Below are positions 16,219 through 25,504 of a stretch of 64,000 nt of DNA, one piece after another. Source of the DNA: JBFHIJ01 sp963678775 (GTDB lineage Bacteria > Bacteroidota > Ignavibacteria > Kapaibacteriales > UBA2268); assembly GCA_963678775.2 (NCBI GenBank), contig CAXXGR010000010.1, forward strand, positions 248,001-312,000. The letters run 5' to 3'. The notes under the pieces are model-generated. The model had not been told where the DNA came from. It worked only from the letters and a program-made list of their open reading frames with translations, and did not search any database. The position numbers were made by a program, and so were the translations under genes. Each line of letters begins with the position of its first letter. Positions within the stretch are counted from its first letter, which is position 1.

Positions 16219-16803
16219 TCAATTCAAACCTGATTCTATCCAATTTTTGAATAGTATATGTCCCTGAGGTGTCATTATAGATTCAGGATGATATTGAACA
16301 CCGCTTATATGGAAGACTTTATGTGATATTGACATGATAATATTATCAGTGTCTTGTGAAGTGACTTCCAATTCACTGTGAAGGTTAAATTCATCGATAG
16401 CCCAAGAATGATATCTTCCTACATAAAAAGGTGAAGATACTCCTCTGTAAAGAGAGTCTTTACTATTAAATGTCAATATAGAGCGAATGCCGTGCACAGG
16501 AAAGGAAAGTTGTTTTAGAGTACTACCAAAGTACTCCGCTATAGCCTGACAGCCTAAACAAATTCCCAAAATACTTTTATTTGTTTTGTATCTATCCAAA
16601 ACCTTGAATATATTTGGATAAACATTAGGTACATCAGGGCCGGGAGAGATAATAATATTTGAATACTCTTCTAAAGCCTCTATATCAAGCTCAGAATACT
16701 TGATAACATCTATCTCATAACCAATGGATTTAATGACTTGAACAATGTTATAAGTGAACGAGTCGTTATTATCAATAATTACTATTTTGGGGCGATTGGT
16801 CAA
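16219..16803 (-). CDS. pabA: Aminodeoxychorismate/anthranilate synthase glutamine amidotransferase component
   Basis: A 194-residue class I amidotransferase passing ammonia from glutamine to PabB (or TrpE). It has IDNNDSFTYN at the N-terminus, IISPGPD for the oxyanion region, the nucleophile Cys82 in GICLGCQ, and His172/Glu174 in QYHPES. The start is TTG, directly back-to-back with the pabB ATG on the other strand; no ATG is available before an in-frame stop upstream. Next to pabB and a pabC-like gene, so it most likely serves folate synthesis. Confidence 0.9.
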   Translation of the reverse strand: MTNRPKIVIIDNNDSFTYNIVQVIKSIGYEIDVIKYSELDIEALEEYSNIIISPGPDVPNVYPNIFKVLDRYKTNKSILGICLGCQAIAEYFGSTLKQLSFPVHGIRSILTFNSKDSLYRGVSSPFYVGRYHSWAIDEFNLHSELEVTSQDTDNIIMSISHKVFHISGVQYHPESIMTPQGHILFKNWIESGLN

Positions 16804-17787
16804 ATGACTATTTATGATGATATTACAACAATACAGCTAATGAATAAGTTAGGCTCACAAAGAGAAGCTTTTCTCTTTGTGATCTCTTATGATATGCAAT
16901 CTAATATTATTTTGCCTACTTCAGAAGTAAAAAGCTCAGATATTTTATTTGATTTCAATAAGAATACTAATGATATAGATAATTATAAATTTGATAATTT
17001 ATTCAGCATAATAGATAGTAAGACTATTACATATAAAGATTATAAAGAAGGATATGATATCGTAAAAGAAAATTTACTTTACGGAAATTCCTATTTGTGT
17101 AATTTGACAGCCGAAACTGAAATAGATATAGAAGCGAGTTTATTGGACATTTATAAGTCAGCGAAAGCAAAATACAAGTTGCTCCTACCTGATCAATTTG
17201 TATGCTTTTCCCCAGAAACTTTTATACAAATAAGAGGTTCAAAAATTTATACTTATCCAATGAAAGGTACAATAGATGCTAATGAAAAAAATGCTTTAGA
17301 TAAAATATTATCAGATAAGAAGGAAACTGCAGAGCATAATACTATAGTAGATCTTCTTAGAAATGATTTGGGTATAGTATCTGATAATGTTAGAGTTACG
17401 AAATATCGTTACCATGATATACTTGAAACTTCAAATAAGAAGTTAATTCAAATTAGTTCTGAGATCGTAGGAGATTTAACAGATAACTATTATGCAAAAT
17501 TAGGTGATATAATATTCAGTATGTTGCCGGCAGGATCTGTAACTGGAGCCCCTAAATCTAAAACACTTGAAATTATAGCCCAGGCAGAAAAGCATAGCAG
17601 GAACTATTACACAGGCATTGCAGGGATATTTGATGGTAAAAATTTAGATAGTGCTGTAATGATACGTTTTATAGAGCACCGGGAAGGTAAATATTACTAT
17701 AAAAGTGGTGGTGGCGTTACCATATATAGTGATCCGGAGAAAGAATATCAAGAAATGAATGATAAAATATATGTGCCAATTTATTGA
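16804..17787 (+). CDS. pabB: Aminodeoxychorismate synthase component I
   Basis: A 327-residue chorismate-binding enzyme, short-form PabB, converting chorismate plus ammonia to 4-amino-4-deoxychorismate. Signatures: YGNSYLCNLTAETEI, FSPETFIQI, YPMKGTIDAN, TAEHNTIVDLLRNDL, LPAGSVTGAPKSKT, YYTGIAGIFD and SGGGVTIYSDPE. The start at 16804 matches the family N-terminus; a TTG 66 bp upstream would only add residues read from pabA antisense. It overlaps the next gene by 17 bp and diverges from pabA with no base between the two start codons. Confidence 0.93.
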   Translation: MTIYDDITTIQLMNKLGSQREAFLFVISYDMQSNIILPTSEVKSSDILFDFNKNTNDIDNYKFDNLFSIIDSKTITYKDYKEGYDIVKENLLYGNSYLCNLTAETEIDIEASLLDIYKSAKAKYKLLLPDQFVCFSPETFIQIRGSKIYTYPMKGTIDANEKNALDKILSDKKETAEHNTIVDLLRNDLGIVSDNVRVTKYRYHDILETSNKKLIQISSEIVGDLTDNYYAKLGDIIFSMLPAGSVTGAPKSKTLEIIAQAEKHSRNYYTGIAGIFDGKNLDSAVMIRFIEHREGKYYYKSGGGVTIYSDPEKEYQEMNDKIYVPIY

Positions 17788-18367
17788 AACGATTAGAATT
17801 GAAAAGGGGAGACCCCAAAATCTCAAATATCATCAAAGTAGGTTTGATAAGACAGTTAAAGATTATAGTTTAAATCTAAACCTAAGACTTGAAAGCTTAT
17901 GTTGCATAGACAAGTTAGATGATAGGCAAATATATAAATGTAGAGTCGTTTATGGTAATTCCGGATATACATTTAATATTGAAGAGTATAATAGAAGAGA
18001 AATTAAATCTATAAAGGTTGTGTACGACGATTTTATAACTTATAAATACAAATTTCTGAATAGGAATGCTATTAATGAGTTGTTTCTGCAAAAAGCTGAA
18101 GCTGACGATATCTTGATTGTAAAAAATAATATAATAACTGATACTTCTTATTGTAACGTAGCATTTCTCAATAATGAATCATGGTTTACTCCTCGTTCGC
18201 CTTTACTCAAGGGAACAATGAGAGATTCTCTTTTATATCAAAGACAAATTATTGAAAAGGATATATATATCAATGAGATAGAAGAGTATTCTAAAATGGC
18301 ATTATTTAATGCAATGATTGACTGGGAAAATAAAATTTGTATTCCTATTAAAGATATTCATTGTTAA
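17771..18367 (+). CDS. pabC: Aminodeoxychorismate lyase-like aminotransferase class IV protein
   Basis: A 198-residue PLP-fold protein like the short PabC-type class IV family: MCQFIETIRIEKGRPQNLKY at the start, KYKFLNRNAI with the likely PLP lysine region, DILIVKNNIITDTSYCNVAF, and PLLKGTMRDSLL. It would split 4-amino-4-deoxychorismate into p-aminobenzoate and pyruvate. The start at 17771 is inside the end of pabB (17 bp overlap), which suggests translational coupling and supports the assignment; ilvE-like function is less likely given the context. Confidence 0.8.
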   Translation: MCQFIETIRIEKGRPQNLKYHQSRFDKTVKDYSLNLNLRLESLCCIDKLDDRQIYKCRVVYGNSGYTFNIEEYNRREIKSIKVVYDDFITYKYKFLNRNAINELFLQKAEADDILIVKNNIITDTSYCNVAFLNNESWFTPRSPLLKGTMRDSLLYQRQIIEKDIYINEIEEYSKMALFNAMIDWENKICIPIKDIHC

Positions 18368-18460
18368 GTCAGATATGAAATACAATAATGAATATCTATA
18401 AATTTGAAATAAAGAGCCAAATATTTATCTTATGTTTTTAAATAGTATAGAGATTGAACT

Positions 18461-20920
18461 GTGTTTTTAAAAAGGCATGACAAAACTGCTTTAGTGTATA
18501 AAGACATCAAAATTAGCTATACTGAGCTATTTGATAGAATTGAAGCATACAGGACTTTTGTTAAAAATAAAGAATCTAAAAAAATTGCTATATTTTCTGA
18601 AAATAGACTTGAATGGGTGTATGCGTTATACGCTTCGTGGATTGAAGGAAATATAGTTGTTCCTATTGACTTTATGTCACAGCCCGAAGAAGTAGCATAT
18701 ATACTTAAAGATGGCAGGCCTGAAGTGGTTTTTGTGTCATCTGATAATTTGGAATGTTTACAGAAAGCAATAAAGCTAGTAGATTACGATATAGAAATAG
18801 TTGTTTTCGAAGATTTAAATAATCTCAACTTCCCCCCATCTAAAACAGAATTCCTTGATATAGATATGGAAGAAACAGCTTTAATAATCTATACTTCAGG
18901 AACTACAGGAAGCCCTAAGGGCGTAATGTTATCATTTGCTAATCTTAAGGCAAACGGTGATGCTGTAATAGAAGTAGAGATATTTAATTCTGAATCTAAT
19001 GTGTTGGTGCTTTTACCTATGCATCATGTTCTACCTTTGGTAGGTTCAGTTGTGATACCATTATATGCCGGAGGTATTTCTACATTTAGTCCTTCTCTGA
19101 AATCTACTGATGTGATGGAGACTCTGGAAAATAATCCAATTACTGTTATAATTGGGGTTCCAAGATTTTATAGCTTGATTAGAAATGGAATTAAAGCAAA
19201 AATAGATGCAAGCATAGCAACAAAAACTATCTTTAAACTTGCAGAAAAGATCAACTCGCCTGCATTTTCAAAGAAAATATTTAAAAAAGTGCATGACAAA
19301 ATTGGGCACTCACTTAGATTTATGGTATGCGGTGGTGCTGCAGTAGATGAAGAGGTTGCTAAAGACTATAAAACTTTAGGATTCGAATTTTTAGTCGGCT
19401 TTGGTATGACTGAAGCAGCTCCAATGATTACATTTCCTCGTCCCGGCAAAGCAGTCATAAATGCTTCCGGTAGTGCTATGCCAAATACAGAAATAAAAAT
19501 AGTAAATGGTGAAGTCATATGTCGTGGCCCTCAAATAATGCAAGGTTATTACCTTAAGCCAGAAGAAACAAAAGAAGTATTGAAAGACGGTTGGCTTTAT
19601 ACTGGTGATCTTGGGCATATAGATGCTAAAGGAAATCTATTCATAACCGGACGAAAAAAAGAGATAATAGTCACAGAAGCGGGTAAAAATATAAATCCTA
19701 ACGAAATTGAATTTAAAATTTTAGAGATGTCTCAACAAATTTCAGAAATTGGTGTCTATATGGAAGACAATATACTGAAGGCTATTGTTTTTCCAAATTT
19801 TATAGAGCTTAAAGACGAAGGTGTTGTAAACATTGAAGAGTTTTTAATGCATGGAGTTATTGAGAAGTATAACTCTAAAGTAGCTCCATACAAACGAATC
19901 AAAAAGATATTTTGCGTTAGTGAAGAGTTGCCTAAGACGCGACTATTGAAAATAAAAAGATTTGAGTTAGCTAGTCTTGCAACCAAACAAGCTAAAGTTA
20001 GAGACTCAAGTATAAAAGAACCTACATTTCAGGAATATGAATTAATAAAGAATTTTATTAGTAGCGAAAAAAATGTAACAGTTCACCCTACCGATCACTT
20101 GGAGTTAGATATTGGATTAGATTCTTTGGATAGTGTAAGTTTGCAAGTATTTATCAATACTACTTTTGGTATCGATATTTCTTCAGATATTTTCATTGAA
20201 CATCCAACTATCGAAAAACTGTCAGTGTATGTAGCTGATAAAAAGCAAAAAATTGAAGTAGATTCGGTAAAATGGAGTGAAATCCTTAAAGAGAAAGTAG
20301 AACTTAAACTACCTAAAAGCTGGTTTACTCATAGTTTATTTAAATATGCTGCAAGGATATTCTCTTCTTTATATTTTAGAGTAAAAGCCGAAGGTAATGA
20401 TAAGCTTCCCGAAGCGCCTTTTATCATTGCACCAAACCATCAGAGTTATTTTGATGGAATGTTTGTAAGTATGTTTCTAAAGCGCAATATTTTTAAAAAG
20501 ACATATTTCTATGCAAAAAAGAAACATGTAAATAATAAAATCAATCGATTTCTTGCAAATACTAATAATGTGATAGTTGTTGATATTAACAAAGATTTGA
20601 AACTATCATTGCAAAAGATGGCAGAAGTGCTTAAAAAAGGTAAAAATATTATTATATTTCCTGAAGGTACCAGATCTCGCGATGGTGAATTAGGTAATTT
20701 CAAAAAAACATTTGCTATTTTGAGTGCAGAACTTGGAGTGCCGATTGTACCTGTAGCTATAGATGGTGCCTTTAAGGCGATGCCTAAAGGAGCTAAAATA
20801 CCTAGGCCTTTTAAAGAAATCAAAGTCAAGTTTTTAGAACCAATATATCCTTCAAATCTTGACTATGACAAATTGAAAGAAAAAGTTCAAGAATCAGTTC
20901 TTAAAGCTTTAGGCAGATAA
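18461..20920 (+). CDS. Fused acyl-CoA/acyl-ACP synthetase, acyl carrier protein and PlsC-type acyltransferase
   Basis: An 819-residue three-part enzyme. Residues 1-510 are an AMP-forming acyl-activating domain (YTSGTTGSPKG at 144-154, LVGFGMTEAAP, YTGDLGHIDAKGNLFITGR). Residues about 530-600 are an acyl carrier domain with Ser555 in GLDSLD as the phosphopantetheine site. Residues about 620-819 are a lysophospholipid acyltransferase with NHxxxD at His660/Asp665 and FPEGTRSRDG at 733-742. This suggests that a fatty acid is activated, loaded on the built-in carrier and passed to a lysophospholipid, as in Aas-type phospholipid repair, but in reversed domain order with a carrier in between. Start is GTG; no better one is seen. 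It ends at a bidirectional terminator. Confidence 0.9.
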   Translation: MFLKRHDKTALVYKDIKISYTELFDRIEAYRTFVKNKESKKIAIFSENRLEWVYALYASWIEGNIVVPIDFMSQPEEVAYILKDGRPEVVFVSSDNLECLQKAIKLVDYDIEIVVFEDLNNLNFPPSKTEFLDIDMEETALIIYTSGTTGSPKGVMLSFANLKANGDAVIEVEIFNSESNVLVLLPMHHVLPLVGSVVIPLYAGGISTFSPSLKSTDVMETLENNPITVIIGVPRFYSLIRNGIKAKIDASIATKTIFKLAEKINSPAFSKKIFKKVHDKIGHSLRFMVCGGAAVDEEVAKDYKTLGFEFLVGFGMTEAAPMITFPRPGKAVINASGSAMPNTEIKIVNGEVICRGPQIMQGYYLKPEETKEVLKDGWLYTGDLGHIDAKGNLFITGRKKEIIVTEAGKNINPNEIEFKILEMSQQISEIGVYMEDNILKAIVFPNFIELKDEGVVNIEEFLMHGVIEKYNSKVAPYKRIKKIFCVSEELPKTRLLKIKRFELASLATKQAKVRDSSIKEPTFQEYELIKNFISSEKNVTVHPTDHLELDIGLDSLDSVSLQVFINTTFGIDISSDIFIEHPTIEKLSVYVADKKQKIEVDSVKWSEILKEKVELKLPKSWFTHSLFKYAARIFSSLYFRVKAEGNDKLPEAPFIIAPNHQSYFDGMFVSMFLKRNIFKKTYFYAKKKHVNNKINRFLANTNNVIVVDINKDLKLSLQKMAEVLKKGKNIIIFPEGTRSRDGELGNFKKTFAILSAELGVPIVPVAIDGAFKAMPKGAKIPRPFKEIKVKFLEPIYPSNLDYDKLKEKVQESVLKALGR

Positions 20921-20942
20921 TTTGTTTCTTATATAGTAAATC

Positions 20943-20986
20943 AAAAGCCGACAAATATTTTATCAGAAAAATTTTGTCGGCTTTTT
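20943..20986. terminator. Bidirectional intrinsic terminator
   Basis: AAAAGCCGACAAA (20943-20955) pairs perfectly with TTTGTCGGCTTTT (20973-20985), between the convergent synthetase-acyltransferase and TonB receptor genes. Confidence 0.9.
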
Positions 20987-21008
20987 AGTGCTTGTTTTGA
21001 TCCGAGAT

Positions 21009-22952
21009 TTAGAAGTCTAAGTTGGTTTTTAATCCCATTCTTATCCAACGTCCGGGTACTGCAACATTAGGAATATCTGCAACCTGATTATCTAGAATAT
21101 TAGATACCTCGGCAAAAAGAGTAAATGACTCAAAGTTATAGTATAACTTGGCATCTAAAATAAACATATCATTGTATGGTTTTTCAACTCCTGACTGCAT
21201 AGTAGTAGAGTTAAAAGAAGTGTAAGTTCCATTTCTATCTTGGTAGCTAAATTTCCAGTCTGCTTTAAGTCCTGCATATATGTCGTGATTAATTGCAAAA
21301 GTAAGTTTGTGGCGCAAATTATCCATTACATAGTAAGAAATAAACTCATCACTGCTTTTACTATTACTAATAAAAGTGTAGCTCAGATTGATATAATTAA
21401 ATGGGGAGGAGGTTCCTAAAAGTTTTTTCAGGTACACATAGTTTGACACATCAAAACCAAGAGTAGTTAGTTCTGTTAGATTTTTAGTCGTCCATTTGTC
21501 ATCAGAAGTATTGTTTTTAATCCAGTCAATCAAGTCTTTCCCTTGTCTCACGAACCCTGAAGCTGTTGACCTCATAAAAGAATTACGGTATTTAACACCT
21601 GTTTCAAACGAGTATGCTTTTTCAGGCATTAACTCTGGGTTACCAAGGTTTGTAGGGCCTGTATAAAATAACTCAGTATAAGTAGGAAGACGTAAGGTGT
21701 TGTTGACTGAAGTGAATAGATTTATATTATCATTAATTTTATAAGCCAAATCAATCCCACCAGTATAATTTGTCCCATAATCATCTGAATAATTTAATGC
21801 AAGACCGCCACTTAATGTAACGTCATTTATATATGCATTGTGTTCAATAAAAATAGTCGTTAAATTTCTCTGATATTCTTTATCGAAGAAAGCATTATTT
21901 TCAAATGGTACTTCTTTAGGCTCAGATATAGAATAGCCTAATTTGTTACTTAAAAGCTTCTCTAATCTATGCTCTAAGCCAATATTTGTAATACCAATAA
22001 ATGAAGTATAAGATAGATTAGCTTGAGTACCGTAAGTATTAGTCAGATGGTAATTGTGACTGGTGTACCAGTCAGAAGGATTTGTGCGAAACAGTTCAAA
22101 TCTATCCTGATGTCTACGGTAATAAACAGATGGAGTAAATTTCAATTTAGTTCCAGTTTCCATTTGCAGAGAGGCAAAGCTACTTCTTGTATGTTCAAAC
22201 TGATTTGGATATTTTGGTGTGTAAAAACTATTCGCACCAAATTGCTTGTCGTTATGCCCTGCCTGTAGTACAAACTTTGAATCAAATAGTTCCTGCTCAT
22301 GTTTTGTATATATATTGAGAGTATTGAAATCTGTATTATCTATAAAGCCATCAGATTTTTGTTTAGAAACAGATACAAATGTTGATGACAGAGTAGAATT
22401 AATTGTCCCGTTGAAGCCAGTATTATAATAACCGTATTCTCCACCTGAAGCATTTATAGCTAACTGATTATTCTTACTTGCTTTTGTTATTATATTAATT
22501 GCACCGGAGAATGCATTTGGACCAAAAACTCTAGATCCCGAACCTTGCAGGATTTCAATTTTTGAGATAGATTCTAAATCGACAGGTATATTCATGTTGT
22601 GGTGTCCTGTTTGAGAATCTGTAATATTGATTCCATTTAGAAGTATCATAGTCTGGTCTGATGAGCCACCTCTAATGCTAATATCTGATTGGACTCCTAA
22701 GTTTCCTCGTTGCCTGACATCAATGCCTGAAGCAAATTCAAGTAAATCAGAAATAGATTGGACTGCAGCATTTTCTATTTGCTGTTCGTCAATTATTGTT
22801 ACTACTCTTGCAGACTCACTATAAAGAGTTGGTACTCTGGATGCAGTCACTGTAATAGGATTCACTTTTACTGTTGTTGTATCTTTGGCAACAGAAGTAA
22901 CAGTTACAAAAAAAAACACGAAAATAACATGGTTTAATATTTTGCCGAACAT
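21009..22952 (-). CDS. TonB-dependent outer-membrane receptor
   Basis: A 647-residue receptor resembling BtuB/CirA. After a signal peptide (residues 1-22, ending TSVAKD) comes the plug: ITVTASRVP, a DLLEFASGIDVRQRG segment, SIRGGSSDQTMILLNGI, and IEILQGSGSRVFGPNAFSGAINIITK. The 22-strand barrel follows (LRLPTYTELFYTGPTNLGNPEL motif) and the chain ends in Phe (GLKTNLDF), as outer-membrane barrels do. It takes up a scarce ligand using TonB energy; no cobalamin riboswitch is seen upstream and no transport partner is adjacent, so the ligand is unknown. A 10 bp inverted repeat lies just upstream of its start. Confidence 0.9.
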   Translation of the reverse strand: MFGKILNHVIFVFFFVTVTSVAKDTTTVKVNPITVTASRVPTLYSESARVVTIIDEQQIENAAVQSISDLLEFASGIDVRQRGNLGVQSDISIRGGSSDQTMILLNGINITDSQTGHHNMNIPVDLESISKIEILQGSGSRVFGPNAFSGAINIITKASKNNQLAINASGGEYGYYNTGFNGTINSTLSSTFVSVSKQKSDGFIDNTDFNTLNIYTKHEQELFDSKFVLQAGHNDKQFGANSFYTPKYPNQFEHTRSSFASLQMETGTKLKFTPSVYYRRHQDRFELFRTNPSDWYTSHNYHLTNTYGTQANLSYTSFIGITNIGLEHRLEKLLSNKLGYSISEPKEVPFENNAFFDKEYQRNLTTIFIEHNAYINDVTLSGGLALNYSDDYGTNYTGGIDLAYKINDNINLFTSVNNTLRLPTYTELFYTGPTNLGNPELMPEKAYSFETGVKYRNSFMRSTASGFVRQGKDLIDWIKNNTSDDKWTTKNLTELTTLGFDVSNYVYLKKLLGTSSPFNYINLSYTFISNSKSSDEFISYYVMDNLRHKLTFAINHDIYAGLKADWKFSYQDRNGTYTSFNSTTMQSGVEKPYNDMFILDAKLYYNFESFTLFAEVSNILDNQVADIPNVAVPGRWIRMGLKTNLDF

Positions 22953-22967
22953 CTTTAGTCCTTTGTT

Positions 22968-22995
22968 ATTAGAATCAAATATTTCTGATTCTAAT
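22968..22995. repeat. Inverted repeat 16 bp upstream of the TonB receptor start
   Basis: ATTAGAATCA (22968-22977) and TGATTCTAAT (22986-22995) are perfect 10 bp arms around 8 bases. Position directly before the start codon suggests an operator or a 5' leader hairpin controlling the receptor; no regulator gene is adjacent. Confidence 0.5.
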
Positions 22996-23042
22996 ATTTA
23001 TGAAGGATTAGATAAATCCAAACAAAAAAAAATATTGAGATA

Positions 23043-23171
23043 TGAAAGTGCTGAAAAATAGAAAATAAAGAGCATGGTGTAAGAAGAGTAATACTATGTG
23101 TATATATAAAATAATCTCAATATAGATGTTACCAAATATTAAATCAAGTGTATTGTGAAGGTGCTGAAAAA
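23043..23171. repeat. Short direct repeats in the gap upstream of the TonB receptor
   Basis: A 16 bp direct repeat, TGAAaGTGCTGAAAAA at 23043-23058 and TGAAgGTGCTGAAAAA at 23156-23171 (one difference). Within and just outside it, ATATTGAGAT (23032-23041) has its inverse ATCTCAATAT at 23114-23123. No reading frame. Meaning unknown. Confidence 0.4.
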
Positions 23172-23181
23172 ATTATAATTA

Positions 23182-24336
23182 TTATAGAACGTAGAAGTAT
23201 AGTGAAATATTCGCTCCATTGTCAATATTGTTATGAGCTTTAATCGCCGCATTATGATTATCCATTATAATTTTCGCTGTGGCTAGTCCCAAGCCAAGAC
23301 CTTCACCATGAGTCAATAAATTATCTGATTCGAAGAATGCAAAAATATTTTCTAAGGATTCTTGCGAAAATCCAACTCCTTTATCAATAATATCCAATCT
23401 TACTTCATCCTCCGAAGTTGTAAGAGTTAGAGTTATCAAGCCATTATCACTTGAATATTTAATAGCATTTTCTAAAATTATTTCAACAACTTTTTGTATT
23501 AGATAAGAGTCTCCTTTAACTCGTACAGGAGAGGACGGTATATTTTTATCTATAGAAATATTCTTTTCGATAATTTTAGATTCTAAGCTGAAAATAGCAG
23601 CATTTAGGAGCATTTTTAGAGGTATGTCTTCTATTTGGAAATTGTACGCATCATTTTGGATTCTGGTGATTAGCTGTGAAAAATTAGAGAATTTGTGCAA
23701 TCTTGCAACTGAATCATTTATAGCGTCCAAATATTCGATTTGTTCATCGCCTGTTACATCAGATTTCATTAATTTTACGAATCCATCGATACCTGTAAGC
23801 GGAGTGTTTAGTTCATGGGCTAATAAGCTCAAGAAATAACTTTTTGACTTGTCTAACTGCTTTAACTTGATATTGGCTTTATTTAGCTCCTCAGTTCTCT
23901 GTTGAACTTTTTCTTCGAGAGTTGCGTTTAGTTCTTTAAGTTGTTGAGTTTTACTATGCAGTTCTAACTGTGTTTGTACTCGGGTAATTAATTCCGCAGA
24001 GTTAAATGGCTTTGTAAGATAATCAACCGCTCCAATTTGGAAACCTTTAACTATATCTTCTGTTTCTGTTTTGGCTGTTAGAAATATTATAGGGATATCT
24101 TTTGTTTTAGGATTTGACTTTATAATTTGGCAGACTTCGTATCCGTCCATTTCCGGCATCATTACATCCAGAAGAATCATGGCAGGTATAATTTCTTCTA
24201 AAGTTTCAAGAGCAGAGGCACCACTATCAGCCATTGCAATTTCACAACCTTGCTGGTATAAAATAGTTCCCAGAACTTGCAAGTTTTTGGGAACATCGTC
24301 TACTATCAAGATAATTGGCTTATCCGCACTTACCAT
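23182..24336 (-). CDS. Response regulator-histidine kinase hybrid (receiver first)
   Basis: A 384-residue signalling protein. Residues 7-125 are a receiver domain with phosphoacceptor Asp57 in LLDVMMPEMDG and Lys109 in YLTKPF. Residues 130-165 are a coiled coil (LNATLEEKVQQRTEELN). Residues 166-230 hold the HisKA helix with His174 in LAHELNTPL. The rest is the ATPase domain with N box ENAIKYS, G1 DKGVGFS and G2 GEGLGLGLA, all intact. No membrane segment, so it is cytoplasmic and takes input through its own receiver. No output regulator is next to it. Input and target are unknown. Confidence 0.88.
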   Translation of the reverse strand: MVSADKPIILIVDDVPKNLQVLGTILYQQGCEIAMADSGASALETLEEIIPAMILLDVMMPEMDGYEVCQIIKSNPKTKDIPIIFLTAKTETEDIVKGFQIGAVDYLTKPFNSAELITRVQTQLELHSKTQQLKELNATLEEKVQQRTEELNKANIKLKQLDKSKSYFLSLLAHELNTPLTGIDGFVKLMKSDVTGDEQIEYLDAINDSVARLHKFSNFSQLITRIQNDAYNFQIEDIPLKMLLNAAIFSLESKIIEKNISIDKNIPSSPVRVKGDSYLIQKVVEIILENAIKYSSDNGLITLTLTTSEDEVRLDIIDKGVGFSQESLENIFAFFESDNLLTHGEGLGLGLATAKIIMDNHNAAIKAHNNIDNGANISLYFYVL

Positions 24337-24420
24337 AAATCACCCGTAACAAAATAGATATAAACTACTGCTTTAATACGAATCAAATTTAATTTAGTTG
24401 GAAAAAGTAAATAAAAATAT

Positions 24421-24475
24421 TAGAACTTAAAATAAAATAGATCTGAGTTTTTGTAATTTGATTTCTTAAGTTCTA
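24421..24475 (-). terminator. Possible weak terminator hairpin after tsaD
   Basis: TAGAACTTAA (24421-24430) and TTAAGTTCTA (24466-24475) are perfect 10 bp arms, the right one containing the tsaD stop codon; the loop is long (35 bases) and a T-rich tract follows on the minus strand. Confidence 0.35.
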
Positions 24476-25501
24476 TTTCTTTTTCTGTTGTTTTGCTCTT
24501 AAAGCAGTTGGATTTACTACAAAATCTAAATCCATAAAATTACTTTCACCGGCTTCTTTAAATTTTTTCTGAGCTATAAATCCAATCATAGCAGCATTAT
24601 CCATGCAGTATATCATGTCGGGAGCAACGGTTTTTATCTTGAATGTTTCAGAGGATTTTGCCATTTGCTCGCGTAACTGGGAGTTGGCAGATACGCCTCC
24701 GGCTATTACAATTGTTTTAGCTTTATAATGGCGAGCTGCTGATAAAGTTTTATGGACTAGTACATCTACAATAGCACTTTGTACAGAAGCTGCTAAGTCC
24801 GGCATTTTATCTTCAGGAACACCATCTGGAAATTCTCTTTGAACAAAATATCGAACCGAAGTTTTTAAGCCGCTAAAGCTAAAATCAAGGTTATCCGAAT
24901 GTATCATAGAGCGTGGAAAATCGTAAACTTTATCATCTCCGCTTTTTGCTAACTTATCTATCAAAGGTCCACCCGGATAAGTAAGTCCCATCAATTTTGC
25001 AATTTTATCAAATGCTTCGCCGGCAGCATCATCTCTTGTAAGGCCTACTATTTCATAGTCGTTATATGACTTGACGTTAAATATTGCGGTATGACCTCCA
25101 CTAACAACTAAAGTAACAAAAGGGAAAGTTATAGTTGAATCTTGTAGGCAGCCGGAATACAAATGACCTTCAATATGATTTACAGGAATAATTGGCTTAT
25201 TGAAGCGAAGTGCCAAACCTTTGGCAAAGTTTGAACCTACAATTAAAGAGCCTACTAGACCAGGTTCTGTTGTAACTGCAATTGCATCCATTTCCTGAAC
25301 TGAACTGTTACTTTGTTTAAGCGCTTCATCTGTAAGTGCAGAAATTAACTTAATGTGTGCTCGGGAAGCTAATTCTGGTATAATACCTCCATATTTCCCA
25401 TGAAACTTCTGAGAAGATATAAGACAACTTTTTACTTCATCAGAGTTTAAAACAGATACTGAAGTATCATCGCAAGAGGATTCTATAGCTAAAATATTCA
25501 T
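24473..25501 (-). CDS. tsaD: tRNA N6-threonylcarbamoyladenosine synthase subunit TsaD
   Basis: A 342-residue ASKHA-fold protein that transfers the threonylcarbamoyl group to A37 of ANN-reading tRNAs. Signatures: LAIESSCDDTSVSVL, the metal-binding VNHIEGHLYSG with His109 and His113, VVSGGHTAIF, DDAAGEAFDKIAKLMGLTYPGGP, and VIAGGVSANSQLR; Asp in YCMDNAAMIG. Full length. It follows the CheY-like gene by 3 bp, in a run with cinA. Partners tsaB, tsaC and tsaE are not seen in the window. Confidence 0.97.
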   Translation of the reverse strand: MNILAIESSCDDTSVSVLNSDEVKSCLISSQKFHGKYGGIIPELASRAHIKLISALTDEALKQSNSSVQEMDAIAVTTEPGLVGSLIVGSNFAKGLALRFNKPIIPVNHIEGHLYSGCLQDSTITFPFVTLVVSGGHTAIFNVKSYNDYEIVGLTRDDAAGEAFDKIAKLMGLTYPGGPLIDKLAKSGDDKVYDFPRSMIHSDNLDFSFSGLKTSVRYFVQREFPDGVPEDKMPDLAASVQSAIVDVLVHKTLSAARHYKAKTIVIAGGVSANSQLREQMAKSSETFKIKTVAPDMIYCMDNAAMIGFIAQKKFKEAGESNFMDLDFVVNPTALRAKQQKKK

Positions 25502-25504
25502 TTT

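Noticed and set aside
16738..16803. pabB start at 16738
   Set aside because: TTG start whose extra 22 residues are antisense to pabA and match nothing in PabB.
22953..23181. Cobalamin or other riboswitch for the TonB receptor
   Set aside because: No B12-box-like or other riboswitch core recognised; only short repeats and AT-rich sequence.
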